A stretch of DNA of 64,000 nucleotides from JAICMB01 sp963795935 (GCA_963795935.1 CAWCJO010000004.1:1116001-1180000); one strand, 5' to 3'. Shown: positions 18,621 to 30,101, numbered from the stretch's first letter. Numbers and translations are program-made. The notes: a model not told the origin generated them from the letters alone.

Positions 18621-20115
18621 TCAGCCGCTCAGCGTCGATTCCCAATCGCCCCACGGGCTCTTCGTGTGCCCAACGGCAACGTTGACTTCGCGATAGTGGC
18701 CCACGCCTGCCCTTTCCACGTATTCCTTCGCGGGAAGGAACTCATCGTTCAGCGCCCGCAAGCGCGCCTCGAGATCCCGCTCCATTGCGGCCTGGAGCGC
18801 CGCGGCTGCGGTCTTATTGCACAGGTTGTGCATCTGGTACGGATCTTCCCGGTTGTCATAAAGCAGCCAGGGACCGTGGATCGAGCGGACGTAGGTGTAA
18901 CGCGCGGTTCGCAGGCCGCGGTACTCGGCAAAGCCATAGCGGCGCGCCTCCGTGATCGGCACGGGCAGGCAGAGGAACGCGGCCGCATCCGGCGGGTCGG
19001 CTTCGCGGCCCTCCGCAACTCGCGATAAGTCGCGGCCCTGGACGCCACCGGGTACGCCTATGCCCGCGAGCGACAAGCAGAGTCGGCATGATATCGGGCA
19101 TGTTCAGCGGCGCGCGGATGCGCCGCCCCTTGCGTCCGAGTTTTCGAGGATAGCGCACAAGGAACGGAATGCGAACCGATTCATCCCAGGGATACAGCTT
19201 GGTCGTGAGACCTTGGGAAAGCATCATATCGCCATGATCGGAGGTGAAGACCACGATGGTGTCCTCGGCGATGCCGCGCCGGTCGAGCGTGGCGAGGAGG
19301 CGCGCGAGACAATCGTCCAGCGCGGCCATGTGCGCATAATATCCGCGCAGAATCTTATCCGCTTCCGGGCGCTTGTCGGGCGGCACGTTGGGACGGAACT
19401 CGATCGGGCGCTTCTCGAACATGGCGCGATATTTCGCCGGCGCGGTTTCGTATGGAAAATGCGGCGGGCCGAACGAGAGAAACAGAAAGAATGGATCGCG
19501 GCCTGCCTCATGCGATGCGATGAAGCCGCAGGCATCGTCCGTTTGCGCGAAGGCGTCGTAGCCTGGCCAGTAGCGCGGCGTTGGATCGTCGTCTTCGTAA
19601 TAAAGCGAGTGGTTGTAATCGTGGCTGCACTCGCACGCCTTCCAGTAGTCGAAACCCAGGCGCTTGTCCGGCGGAATATAAGCGAGTCTGCGGCCGTAGT
19701 TTCCGTCGGGGCTGCCGTAGAGATGCCATTTTCCGATATATCCGGTGCGATAGCCGGAGCGCGCGAAGGTCTCGCCGAGCGTGGGCGCGTTCGGTTTCAA
19801 CTCTACATCGTTAATGAAGACGCCGTTGGTCAAGGGATACTGCCCGGTCATGATGCTGGCGCGCGCCGGGCAGCAGACCGGACAGCCCGAGGTCGCGTTA
19901 TCGAAGCTCACGCTCTGGCGCGCAAACCGGTCCAGATGCGGCGTTTGGACGTTCGCATCCCCGTTGTATCCCGTCGATTGAGCGCGCCATTCGTCGGCGA
20001 TGATGAACAGCACGTTGGGCTGAGGCGAACGCGGCGCGGCCCGAAGCGGAGCCGCGCCGAGCGCCCCCGCGGTCTTGAGAAAATCACGCCGGGCAATCAT
20101 CGTCGGGGCTGGCAT
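18621..20115 (-). CDS. Exported sulfatase, type I (one frame change)
   Basis: A formylglycine-dependent sulfatase of about 498 residues that removes sulfate from sulfated carbohydrates or related esters. The leader IARRDFLKTAGALGAA is a Tat signal. NVLFIIADEWR holds the first metal Asp, and CPVCCPARASIMTGQYP holds the C-x-P-x-R site whose first Cys becomes formylglycine. TGYIGKWHL and FTSDHGDM supply further metal ligands. The frame moves near 19070: one frame ends MPTLLV and the next continues SLAGIGVPGGVQGRDLS to the stop at 18621. ATG 20100 is an alternative start directly at the Tat motif. It lies 6 bases after the kinase-propeller gene and is probably cotranscribed with it. Confidence 0.85.
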
Positions 20116-20121
20116 GCCGGA

Positions 20122-22754
20122 TCAATGCTTCAACCCCGCGGTCCAGTTCACCACGACCGTGATGGGCGTGGAGGCGGAACCCTCGGGCGCGGCGCCGGCG
20201 CTGTCGATCAGAAATCGCTTCCCATCCGCCGACACGTCGTAATGAAAATAAATGGAACCGCCGACGATCCGCGCATCGAAAAGCGCCTTCGGAGGGCCAG
20301 CCTCGAATTGGGGCGACGTCTTCACATCCACGGCCATCAGCTTTCCGTCCGCGGCAACATAGAAGAGTTCCTTTCCATCGCGGCGCCATCGCGGCTGTGT
20401 GCCGCCGCCTGTCGAGACTTGAAACTTGCCGGCGCCGGCCGGGAAGGACTGCACGTAGATCTGGTATTGGCCGGACTCGTCTGAAGAGTAGGCGATCCAC
20501 GCTGGAGAGCCGCGAGGACCCGGCGAGAACTGGCCCTCCATCTCATTGAACGGGGTCTGAAGGTACGGCATTGGTTTACGCTCACCGGGCATGCTTCCTG
20601 GGCCGGGCAACACCCACAGATCCCACCCGGTCTTGGGATCTTGAAGACCGTATAGAAGGTATTTTCCATCGGGCGACCAATCCCACGGCCGTGTGGGATT
20701 GCCGGACTTCAGGAACAGTTCTTCGTTCGCGGATCCGCTGGACTCCTTCACGTAGATGTCCCCGGCGCCGGCGCGGTCGGAAGCGAAGGCGATCGCGGCT
20801 GCCATCCGGCGACCAAGTAGGGTTCCGCGTCAATCGAGGGATCGAACGTGAAGCGCATGGGGATGCCGCGCTCCACGTCGATTATCCAGATATCGACATT
20901 CCCGGTTTGGCCCCCCTTGCTTATGGCCACTCGCTTTCCATCCGGCGAGAGCGCCAACCCGTTATCAAAAAGCGAGGGCGCCCCCAGCGCGCCCTGAGAC
21001 TTGCCGGCGCGATCGAACCACGCCAGTTGAACATCGCCGCCCGCGCCGGAGCGATAGGCCAGGACGCCATTCGCCGACACCGTGAAAAATCCCATTGCGA
21101 GACGGGATCCCACTTGCTCCGCCACGGGAAACGGCTCGCCCGCGAGTTCGAAGCGCTTGGGGTCCATGGGTTGAGCCATCAGCGTGCCACCCCGGAGAAA
21201 GAGCAGATGGCCATTCTCCGAGCTTGTGGAAGGGGGCGCATAAGCGCCGGCTTGCGTGGCCGACACGAGCCGTTTTCGTTCCTTGCCATCGAGCGTGGCG
21301 AGATAGATGGCGTTGTTCTCCGGCCGGTTGCGACGGCTGACGATAGAGAAAGTGCTGGCCGTCGGGCAGGAACCAGGGTCGCAGTGGATCGATTTCGCCC
21401 CGCGAGGAATCGGGCGTGGTCAGCGGGGTAGGATCGCCACCCGCCTGGGATACTTTGAAGAGGTTTGCAGGAGTGCTAAGGATAATCGTCCCAGCGCGGC
21501 TCCAGGAGCCGTCTATGAGAGTACCCGGAACCTCGCAGAGCGTTTGGGGAGGGCCGCCGGACGCGTCCACTTTCTTGAGGGTTCCTTGCACGACGAACCC
21601 AATGAAGCGGCTGTCGGGCGACCAGAAAGGATAGAAAGTTGGCGCCTTCGGTTCCGGGCAGCGCCTGCGCGGCAAGCGAATCGAGCGGGCGAACCCACAG
21701 CATCGGCCGGCCATCCGGGTTATTGGCAATGAAGGCCAAGCGGCGGCCGTCGGGCGAGAGCGCCATGCCGTAGTCGCCGAAGCTGGACTTCTCCGGCGCG
21801 GGAATCTGGAAGCGGATGGGGACTGCTTGCGGCGGCTTTTCGCGGAAGTGCACGGCTGATACTGCGAGGGCCACCAGGGCGAAAAGCGCCGCCAGCGCCG
21901 CCCACCAGCGGGAGATGGTCGCGGCCCGTGGGCGTTGCAGGCGCCGGCGCTTCGTCCATTTCCAGGCGCGCGTCGCCGATGTCGCGCAACCGTTGCCGTG
22001 GATCCTTAACCAAACATAACCGCAGCAGCCGCTGTACCCGCACTGGCACGCTATCGAAATCCGGCTCGGTCTTGAGCACCGCCGCGAGCGTGTCGGACAC
22101 AGTGGCCCCTGCGAACAGCCGCCGCCCGGACAGCATCTCCCACACCACCACGCCAAACGCCCAGATATCCGCGCGCCGGTCGACGTTCTGCCCGCGCGCC
22201 TGCTCCGGCGCCATATAGGCGGCCGTGCCCATGATCATGCCCGCTTCAGTCGCGCGTATCGTCAGGGTCGGCGAGGAAGCCTGATCCGGCGCCGCCGCGG
22301 CGTCGCTGCCGAACGCTTTCGCCAATCCGAAATCCAACACCTTCACGCGGCCCTCGGGCGTGATCTTGATGTTGGCCGGTTTCAGGTCGCGATGGACCAC
22401 GCCTTTGTCATGCGCGTACTCGAGCGCGTCGATGAGCTGGTGAATCAGCGGGAGCGCTTCATCGAGCGGAAGCGGCCCGCGCAGCTCCTCGCCCTCGACC
22501 AGCTCCATCACAATGGCGTTCTCTTCGACGCCATAGATCGCCGCGATGTTGGGATGATTCAGCGACGCCAGCACCCGCGCCTCGCGCGTAAACCGGGCCA
22601 TGCGATCGGCATCCCGCGCGAAGGACTCCGGGATCACTTTAATCGCCACCTCGCGGCCCAGCTTGGTATCCGTTGCGCGATATACCTCTCCCATTCCGCC
22701 TTCGCCCAGCTTGGCGGTGACGCGGTAATGGGCGATACTCTCCCGCGCGATCAT
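20122..22754 (-). CDS. Ser/Thr protein kinase fused to PD40 beta-propeller (four frame changes)
   Basis: About 877 residues in the usual acidobacterial order: cytoplasmic Hanks kinase (1-270), linker, one membrane helix, extracytoplasmic TolB/PD40 propeller. Kinase motifs are complete: GEGGMGEVY loop, VAIKV lysine, HRDLKPANI catalytic loop, DFGLAKAF and APEQ. The frame then shifts near 21930 to WWAALAALFALVALAVSAVHF (membrane helix) and ALSPDGRRLAFIA; again near 21650 to FYPFWSPDSRFIGFV; near 21300 to LLFLRGGTLMAQP and LALSPDGKRVAIS; and near 20800 to WDWSPDGKYLLYG, ending VNWTAGLKH. Intact kinase and repeated SPDG motifs in all frames favour consensus indels. It sits downstream of a TonB receptor and may sense a periplasmic ligand. 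Confidence 0.88.
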
Positions 22755-22803
22755 CTATATCTTTCGCACCATCATCGCACGCGCGTGGAGGGGCGGCGGC
22801 CGC

Positions 22804-25800
22804 TCAGAACGCGAAGCGCGCACCTACTTCAATTTGACGCGCCGGGCCCGCCGAGCTGATGACGCCGAATGCCGCGGAACCAAACGTCTGGCCGGGAAGG
22901 CCGAAATTCGTATGATTGAAGGCATTGAAGAATTCGCCGCGAAGCTCGGCATGAAGGCGCTCGGTCAAGCGGAAGCTCCGGATCGCCGACAAATCGACAT
23001 TGACCAAGCCGTGAGCCCGCACGATGCCCACGCCCTCGTTGCCGAATGTGAACGGCGCCGGTTGCGCGAAATCGGCCGTGTTGAACCACTCGGCGACTGA
23101 GGGAGCGGATAGCGCGGGATTGCCCAGCACATTCGCCCGCTGCGATCCCGCCGAAAAGCAGTTGCAATTGTTGGTCTGCGTGACGATCGTGATCGGCGCG
23201 CCGGACCGCACACTGGCCACGCCGCCCAGCGACCATCCGCCCACTACATACCGCAACGGACTGTCCGCCAGCCATCGCTTGCCCGATCCGAACGGCAGCT
23301 CGTATACCCAGTTCAGGATGAAGTTATGGCGGATGTCGTTGGCGGAGGGGCCGTAATCGGCGCGGCGATTATAGTAATTCGAGTAAGGGCCGTTGTTCGA
23401 TCCCACCGTCGCCCCAGCCTCATCCGTGTTGTCCAGAAACTTGGAGTACGTATAGTTGGCTCCGATGTTCAGACCGTGCGAATAGCGCTTCTCGATCCGC
23501 ACCATGCCCGCATAATAATTCGCGACGCCGAGCGTCGGCGACTGGATCGAGACATTGGTGAATTGCGGGAACGGACGGCAGACTTGCGTGTCACACGATG
23601 GCCCCAACTCCGCCGGCGGGATCTGATTGATGGACAAATTGCTGCTGGGCAACTTGCGCGACAGATTACCGAGGCCGGTGACTTCCACAACCATGGCGCC
23701 CGGCAACTGGCGCTGCACTCCCAGATTGAATTGCTGCGAGTAACCCGTCAAGCGAGTGGGATCGAAGAATGTCACCGCCGTGTTCGGATTCTGGCCCACG
23801 GGTACGGCTCCGAAGGACGGGCTCAGCGCCGGCGCCGAAACCTGCGCTGGAACGCCGTTCCGCAGATAAAATGGAGCGGTGATGCCATTGTCCGGACTGT
23901 TCAGAGTGACCGACTGGCTGAAGCCGAGAGCGTTCACGTTGGGAACGCCGGCGTCGAACGGATGGGCGTAGAAGATGCCGAAGCCGCCGCGCACCACGGT
24001 CTTGCCGGAGCCGAACGCCTTCCACGCGAATCCGAGCCGAGGGCCGAAATTATTCCAATCGGTTGGATACGGCTCCGTGGGGTAGCCGTTGACTCCCAGA
24101 AACGTCACGACGCCCGGCGTGAGGGAGACCGGATTGATCTGACTGGCCGTGAAGCTGTTCATGCGGTTATTGGAATCGACCTCCGGCGTGTCCGTTTCCC
24201 AGCGCACGCCGAGGTTCAACGTCAGATTCGGCGACACCGTCCAGTCGTCCTGAACGAAAGCGCCCAGGTACCAGCTATGGCGGTCCAATGGTTCCGTGTC
24301 CAGCTCTTGAAAACCAGTAGGAAAGCCCACCAGCAGCGACGCCAAACCATTGCCGGTGGTGGTGTTTCCTGGAAGACCGGTGGGCAGGGTCGAAAACGTG
24401 AAGTCGCCCGAGACGTAGTTGCGTAATACGTCCTGGTTGAAGGAGCGGCGCGCCTCGAATCCGAACTTAGTCGCATGGCGGCCGCGGATCCAGGAGTAGT
24501 TATCGAGAAACTGCTCCTGACGAATGGGGGCTTGGAGCCGCTCCTGCTGACTGACTCCCAAGCCGCTGAATCCCGCCGGAGCCCAGGTTGGAAAGGCGTC
24601 CTCGGGGACGCCTTGGAGGCCCAGCTTCGCCGGATAATTCCCGCCCAATCCCTGACTCTCGTTGTGGAACAGGCGATCGTTGAACGTAAAGCGAAGATCG
24701 TTCATCCGCGCGGAACTGAAGATGCGGTTCCAGGAAGCATAGACGTACTGACTCTGGTTCACCGCGTGGTTATTAGTGTCTCCGGCGCCGTTCATGGGAT
24801 AGATGCTGCTCAGCGAACTGGTTCCGGTAACGCGCATATAGTAACCGGAGAGCTTGTCCTTTTCACTAAAGTTATGCTCCAGTTTGATCATGGTGTAGTC
24901 GGCGGGAGAGCCGGTTACTTCATTGCCGCTGAAGTTATTCGCTCCCGCCAGATTTCCGGCGGGCTGATTGGGCAACGGGTAATACTTCATCAGGTTCAGC
25001 GCCACGGGGTCGAGCTCGGAGGCTGGAATAATATTGCCGGGGAATTGCTGCCGCGTGTACACGCCATTGACGAGCTGCGTGGTTGACGGATCGTAAATAG
25101 GGATCAGCTTACCGGCGGCATTGAAGGTCTGCGAAAAATTTCCGGCGGCCTGGAGCGCGGTCGGCACCGTCAGCGTGGTGGTTGCGCCGGTGCGCAGCCG
25201 CTGGCCTTCGTAATCGAAGAAGAAAAATGTTTTGTCCTTGCGGATCGGGCCGCCAACGGTGGCTCCGAAGACGTTGTAACGCAGCTCGGGGCTTTGTTTC
25301 GCTCCATTGCTTACCGGCGCGAAGAAGCCGGGCGCGTCCAGGTCGTTGTTTCGCAGGAACTCGTAAGCGCTGCCATGGAGCTGGTTCGTGCCGGACTTGG
25401 TGGTTTCGATGACTACCCCGCCGGCCGACGCTCCATACTCGGCGGCATAGTTATTGGTCAGAACTTTCACCTCCGCGATCGCTTCAACTGGTGGATCGAC
25501 GTTGATCTGAGCTGCGCCCATGCGCATGTTCTGAGCGTTGCCGCCGTCGATCCAGGCCATCTGGCTTTGGGTGCGTCCACCTCCCAGGCTGAAATTGGGC
25601 GTGACGTTGGCGGGCGTATTGGGATAGCTGACGAACACCGCCGCGCCGCTCAGCTCGACGACATTGAGGGTGCGGCGGTTCCCGAGCGGCAGCGCGTCGA
25701 TGCTCTTGGACTCGACTAACTGGCTGATATCGGACGTGCGCGTCTCGAGCGGCGCCGGCTCGCCCGTCACGGTGACTACTTGTGCGGCCGCGCCCAACTC

Positions 25801-26130
25801 CAGGCGCACGTCCAGTCCCAGCTCTTGTCCCGTGGTGAGAGTGATGCCCGCATGGACGTACTTGCGGAAACCGGCGCGCTCGACAGTTACGGTATAGGTT
25901 CCAATGGTCAGGTTTTGAAGGTTATAAAAGCCGGCGGCGTTGGTGACGGCCGCTCTTTGGACGCCCGTGGCCGTATCCTCGGCGGCGACATTGGCGCCGG
26001 GAATCACGGCGCCTTGCGGATCGGTGACAACGCCGCCGATCGATGCCAGGTTCGACTGACCGAAGCAGCACGGCGTGACGACCCACAGGGCGTAAAACAC
26101 GACGCGGAATCGGCGTACGCTTTTCAACAT
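22804..26130 (-). CDS. Oar-like TonB-dependent outer-membrane receptor
   Basis: About 1108 residues. After a signal peptide (FYALWVVTPCCFGQ) comes a carboxypeptidase-regulatory/CarboxypepD_reg-like domain (SIGGVVTDPQGAVIPGANV, to about 95), a plug (DISQLVESKSIDALPLGNR, YAAEYGASAGGVV), then a long 22-strand-type barrel ending GARFAF, a proper aromatic C-terminus. There is no TonB box that I can name with certainty. Such proteins import or bind large carbohydrates or peptides and are greatly expanded in Solibacteres. Start chosen at ATG 26130 (MLKSVRRFRV); an in-frame TTG at 26145 is less likely. The frame is intact over 3.3 kb. Kinase-propeller and sulfatase genes follow on the same strand. 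Confidence 0.92.
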   Translation of the reverse strand: MLKSVRRFRVVFYALWVVTPCCFGQSNLASIGGVVTDPQGAVIPGANVAAEDTATGVQRAAVTNAAGFYNLQNLTIGTYTVTVERAGFRKYVHAGITLTTGQELGLDVRLELGAAAQVVTVTGEPAPLETRTSDISQLVESKSIDALPLGNRRTLNVVELSGAAVFVSYPNTPANVTPNFSLGGGRTQSQMAWIDGGNAQNMRMGAAQINVDPPVEAIAEVKVLTNNYAAEYGASAGGVVIETTKSGTNQLHGSAYEFLRNNDLDAPGFFAPVSNGAKQSPELRYNVFGATVGGPIRKDKTFFFFDYEGQRLRTGATTTLTVPTALQAAGNFSQTFNAAGKLIPIYDPSTTQLVNGVYTRQQFPGNIIPASELDPVALNLMKYYPLPNQPAGNLAGANNFSGNEVTGSPADYTMIKLEHNFSEKDKLSGYYMRVTGTSSLSSIYPMNGAGDTNNHAVNQSQYVYASWNRIFSSARMNDLRFTFNDRLFHNESQGLGGNYPAKLGLQGVPEDAFPTWAPAGFSGLGVSQQERLQAPIRQEQFLDNYSWIRGRHATKFGFEARRSFNQDVLRNYVSGDFTFSTLPTGLPGNTTTGNGLASLLVGFPTGFQELDTEPLDRHSWYLGAFVQDDWTVSPNLTLNLGVRWETDTPEVDSNNRMNSFTASQINPVSLTPGVVTFLGVNGYPTEPYPTDWNNFGPRLGFAWKAFGSGKTVVRGGFGIFYAHPFDAGVPNVNALGFSQSVTLNSPDNGITAPFYLRNGVPAQVSAPALSPSFGAVPVGQNPNTAVTFFDPTRLTGYSQQFNLGVQRQLPGAMVVEVTGLGNLSRKLPSSNLSINQIPPAELGPSCDTQVCRPFPQFTNVSIQSPTLGVANYYAGMVRIEKRYSHGLNIGANYTYSKFLDNTDEAGATVGSNNGPYSNYYNRRADYGPSANDIRHNFILNWVYELPFGSGKRWLADSPLRYVVGGWSLGGVASVRSGAPITIVTQTNNCNCFSAGSQRANVLGNPALSAPSVAEWFNTADFAQPAPFTFGNEGVGIVRAHGLVNVDLSAIRSFRLTERLHAELRGEFFNAFNHTNFGLPGQTFGSAAFGVISSAGPARQIEVGARFAF

Positions 26131-26218
26131 GGCGAGAAACCTCAAATCTGTAGGAAGTATAGGTTCATGCCACGGGGCGCGTCAACGCTCCCCCACCGGG
26201 CCGCTCCATCGCGGTAGG

Positions 26219-27602
26219 ATGATGCGCATGCGTCTCGCTATCGTGATTCTGCTTTGCCCGATCGTCTGGGCCCAAAACGCAAACGACCTGGGCGCGCAAG
26301 CGCGGACGTTTCTCTCCACCTTGATCCGCATCAATACGACCAATCCGCCCGGCAACGAGACGCGCGTGGCCGATTATCTGAAGCAGGTCGCGGCGGCGCA
26401 CGGCATCGAGTGCGAAGTGATAGGGGGCAATCCATCGCGCATGAATTTCGTCGCCCGGTTAGCCGGCGCCGGCGGGAGCGCAACGGCCGCTGTTGCTGAT
26501 GGCGCACAGCGACGTGGTGCCGGCCGACCGCGCCCAATGGACCGTGGACCCGTTCTCGGCGGAGCTGAAGGGCGGCTATATCTACGGCCGGGGCGCGCAG
26601 GACGATAAGTCGCTGCTGGCGTCGGAGCTGGCCGTATTCATCGAGCTGAAGCGCAGCGGGACGAAGCTGCATCGCGACGTGATTCTATTATCGGAGGCGG
26701 ACGAAGAGGCCGGCTCGACGGGAATCTCGTGGCTGATCAAGAATGCCTATCGCAAGATCGACGCCGAGTTCGCGCTGAACGAGGGCGGCGCGGCTTTGGA
26801 CACGAAATCGGGCGTGCGCGTGTTCCAGATCCAGACCGCCGAGAAGGTCCCGACGCGCGTCGTGCTCACGGCCCGGGGAGTGGCGGGACATGGATCGCTG
26901 CCGCGGCCCGATAACGCCATCGTGCATCTGGCGCGCGCGATCGAACGGCTCGCCGACGCCGACCAGCCGGTGCGTTTTAGTACTACGACTCAAAGGTATT
27001 TCCGCGCCATCGAAAATCTGCCGGACTACAAATGGCTGCCGCCGCTGTTGCCCAAACTGGAGGATCCGGCGTCGTCCGCCGCCGCGGCGAACGAGATCCG
27101 CGCCAAAGACCCCGAGCTTAGCGCCATGCTGCGGACGACGGTCTCTCCGACCATGTTGCAGGCCGGCAACAAGGTCAACGTGATTCCCAACGTGGCTGAA
27201 GCGCAGATCGACGTCCGGCGGTTGCCCAACGAAACTCGCGAAGAAGTGGAGCGGCGCTTCCGCGGGATTATCAACGATCCCGCGGTGGAGATCTCGCGCG
27301 AGCCGGGCCAGGACATGCCGTCCACCGAGCCGAGCTCACTGACGACGAAACTGTACGCCGCGATGGAACAGGTTTTTCGCGCCTCCGATCCTAAGTCCGT
27401 GGTGGTCCCATACATGTCGCGTGGCGCCACCGACGGCTCTTTTCTGCGCGACAAGGGCATGGCCGTTTATGGCGTCCCGATCTTTCTGCGTGAGGGCGGG
27501 GAAAGCCGCGCCCACGGCAACGACGAGCGCATCTCGCCCGGGAATTTGACGCGCGGCACGGAGCTGTTGTGGAAAATCGTGCTGGCCGCTGCGGCGCAAT
27601 AG
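26219..27602 (+). CDS. Secreted M20 metallopeptidase (one frame change)
   Basis: A zinc peptidase of the M20/ArgE/CPG2 family, about 461 residues. It has a signal peptide (LAIVILLCPIVWAQ) and then RINTTNPPGNE. The frame changes near 26480-26490, after AGGSAT, and continues as LLMAHSDVVPADRAQW (first zinc His), GRGAQDDKS (bridging Asp), LSEADEEAGS (catalytic and metal Glu), the dimerisation domain, and GESRAHGNDERI with the last metal His. Three possible ATG codons lie at 26219, 26222 and 26228. Probably periplasmic and acting on peptides or acylated amino acids. It is divergent from the TonB receptor, with a 90-base gap for both promoters, and convergent with the PIG-L gene. Confidence 0.88.
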
Positions 27603-27626
27603 GACAGGCGGGAGTTGCGATGCCGT

Positions 27627-28568
27627 TCAGAACGGGAACATTCGTTTCAGTTCCTCTTGCGACGGTTGTCGCCCATACTCGCAAATCTCGAATGCCTGTG
27701 CATAGCGGATTTTCGAGGCCCGCTCCGCGCCATAGAATTTCACCAGGGTATCTCGATATTTGTCCGCTTGGGCGGCGTAGCGCCTCGCGAGGTTTGCGCG
27801 GACCTCCTCGGTGCGCCGCCGCCGGCCGGCCTCGTCGCTGGGATACAGCCCCGCGTGACCGTCGGCGCCGCCCTCCTGAAGCTGCGATTCCATCAGCAAC
27901 AGCGCGTCGAGCGTCGGCTCGATCACGTCGTCAATTCCCACCGCGACGTCGGCCCGGAACGGATTCGGACGCTGGAACCGGTCCGGCGTGTAGAGGAATA
28001 CGGGGTTTCTCTTCAACGGCGGCACGCTTGGGGTGAAGAACGGCACCGCGACCATGTAAGCCGAGTCCTGCACCAAGATGGACGTGTAGCGGTGGTCCGG
28101 ATGATAGTCATTGGGACGATTCGTAATGACGATGTCCGCATTCCATTCGCGAATCAAACGCGTGATAGTGCGCCGATTCTCGAGCGTGGGCAGCAGTTCC
28201 CCATCATGGATGTTCAAGACCTCGGTGGCGGCGCCCAGCCGTCGATCGACCGCCTGCACCTCCTTCTTTCTCCGCGCGGCCAGCGCGGGGCCAGACATTT
28301 GCCAGTGGCCAATGTCGCCGTTCGTCACGGAGACGAGCTCTACGCGATCCCCCAGCTTCGACCACTTCATGGCAACGCCCGCGCCGCGGTACTCGGCGTC
28401 GTCCGGATGCGCGCCAAAGACGATGATGCGCAGTTTGCCATCGTTGGCGGGCAGCGCTGAATCGGAACTCTGAGCCAAGGCGACCCGCGGATGCGCCACT
28501 TTCATCATCGTTCCGAGGGCGATCCCAAGCGCTCCAATCGCAGCCAGCATTGTGACCGTAAGCTTCAT
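27627..28568 (-). CDS. PIG-L/LmbE-family zinc deacetylase, exported
   Basis: 313 residues with an N-terminal signal peptide or anchor (MLAAIGALGIALGTMM to VALAQ). The family signature FGAHPDDAEYRGAG holds the zinc His, Asp and catalytic Asp, and NDYHPDHRYT the further zinc His. Members remove acetyl groups from N-acetylglucosamine-type or related substrates such as mycothiol or bacillithiol precursors. A leader peptide points to envelope or imported sugars rather than thiol synthesis (inference). A good ribosome site (GAGGAG) precedes the ATG. It is followed by a convergent M20 peptidase. Upstream, 245 bases separate it from the tRNA gene. Confidence 0.9.
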   Translation of the reverse strand: MKLTVTMLAAIGALGIALGTMMKVAHPRVALAQSSDSALPANDGKLRIIVFGAHPDDAEYRGAGVAMKWSKLGDRVELVSVTNGDIGHWQMSGPALAARRKKEVQAVDRRLGAATEVLNIHDGELLPTLENRRTITRLIREWNADIVITNRPNDYHPDHRYTSILVQDSAYMVAVPFFTPSVPPLKRNPVFLYTPDRFQRPNPFRADVAVGIDDVIEPTLDALLLMESQLQEGGADGHAGLYPSDEAGRRRRTEEVRANLARRYAAQADKYRDTLVKFYGAERASKIRYAQAFEICEYGRQPSQEELKRMFPF

Positions 28569-28813
28569 GTGTGGCTTCTCCTCTAATTATTTCGTGTTGC
28601 TAAAACAGCAGATCCTTTATGTTCGTACAGCGGGCAGCATGTTGGCGAACGCAGAGACGAAACATAAAGGCGCCACACGCCTACGCGAGGGTCGGCGTCG
28701 AAAACGATTCGACGATTTTCTCTGGAGATTCGTCTTCGGTCAAACTGTCAAGTTAAGTGATTCGCGCCGAACCGAATTTCGGCGGTTCGAAGCTCATTGT
28801 AAGTTTGATTTTA

Positions 28814-28889
28814 TGGTGGCCAGGGACGGAATCGAACCGCCGACGCCAGCCTTTTCAGGGCTGCGCTCTACCGACTGAGCTACCTGGCC
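28814..28889 (-). tRNA. tRNA-Phe (GAA)
   Basis: A 76-nt tRNA on the minus strand. The acceptor arm GGCCAGG pairs with CCTGGCC, with ACCA encoded at the 3' end. The D-arm is GCTC/GAGC, the anticodon stem CAGCC/GGCTG encloses CTGAAAA with anticodon GAA, and the T-arm carries GGTTCGATTCC. All standard features are present. No att-like duplication or integrase is seen next to it. Confidence 0.97.
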
Positions 28890-28954
28890 AAACGAATTTT
28901 CAGTTTAGCAAAACAGGCGGCTAGCGGCCTTTATGCGCGCCGCATCGGGCGGCT

Positions 28955-30101
28955 TCAGAGCGGATCCGAAAGTGGTCCGGCACCCGCGGAGGGGCGCACG
29001 CGATAGCAGGCCGGATCGATGCCGAAGCGGGCGCGATAGGCAGCGCTCAAGGTATGCTCGAGGCGCTCCACCGCGGAGGGGTCGACCAGGTTGACGGTGC
29101 AGCCGCCGAAGCCGCCGCCGGTCATGCGGGCGCCGTACACGCCGGGGACTTCGATGGCGCGATCGACCAGAAAATCGAGCTCGGCGCAGCTCACTTCGTA
29201 ATCGTATTGCAGGCTGCGGTGGGATTCGAGAAAAAGCCGGCCCATGGCGGCGAGCTGGCCGGCGCGGCAGGCGGAGACGAACTCCTGGACGCGGCGGTTT
29301 TCCGAAATGACGTGGCGGGCGCGTTTGCGGACGGTTTCATCGGCGATCGATTTCAAGTCGTCTTCGGAAGCGTCGCGCAGGCTGGCGGCATCGTGTCCGG
29401 CGGCGCGGATCTCTTCCACCGCCAGGGCGCATTCTTCCACCCGCTCGCGGTATGCGGAGTGGCCCAGCTCGTGTTTCACCATGGTGTTAATGGCGACGAT
29501 CGCGGCACCGGCCGGCAGCTCCACCGCTTCACTCTCGAGGCTGCGGCAGTCGATGCGGATGGCGGCGTGGTCGCGTCCGAAGACTGACACGTACTGATCC
29601 ATAATGCCCGAAGGCAGGCCGACGAAACGGTTCTCGGCGATCTGACATAATTTCGCCAGCTCGAGCGATGGCCCGCCGCCATAGGGCCATCCCAATGCCA
29701 AAGCGGAGGATACTTCGAAGGCCGCCGAAGAGCTCAGCCCGGAGCCGAGCGGAACGTCGCTGAGCAGCATCACGTTGCGGCCGAGCAGTTCCGGCAACTG
29801 GCGCGCGACGCCAATGACGTAATCGCTCCAGTCTTTCGCCGGGCAGGAGATTGCGGACATTTTGGACGGGCCATTCGCGGCCTTCTTCGACATTCATCGA
29901 ATAAACGCGCAGCATGCCGTCGCTGTTGGGGGCGGACGCGGCGTAGCAGGCAAAATCGATCGCAATGGGGAGAACGAAGCCGAGATTGTAATCGGTATGC
30001 TCGCCAATCAGGTTGACGCGGCCGGGGGCGCGAAAAACCAGCGGCTTGCTCTTGAATTTCGCCTCAAAGGCCTCGATCAGGACGCGCGCCGCGCTAACCA
30101 C
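28955..30101 (-). CDS. galK: Galactokinase (one frame change)
   Basis: Phosphorylates galactose with ATP, the first step of the Leloir pathway. GHMP family motifs in order: GRVNLIGEHTDYNLGFVLP (galactokinase signature, residues about 27-45), then a frame change near 29860 after RNLLPGE, LSDVPLGSGLSSSAAFEVS (ATP loop), a catalytic Asp in GLPSGIMDQY, and ARMTGGGFGGCTV near the C-terminus. Total about 381 residues, normal for the family. The start overlaps the 61-aa membrane-protein gene by 25 bases and a sodium:sugar symporter lies just upstream, so the three genes form a galactose uptake operon. No galT or galE is present here. Confidence 0.9.

Noticed and set aside
23326..24426. Plus-strand open frame of 366 residues opposite the TonB receptor
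   Set aside because: High-GC antisense shadow with Arg-rich composition; the receptor frame is intact and has clear domains.
28552..28878. Plus-strand open frame of 108 residues
   Set aside because: Runs through the tRNA-Phe gene and has no family features.
28814..28889. tRNA-Phe as an integration site
   Set aside because: No integrase, direct repeat of the tRNA end or foreign cargo next to it.
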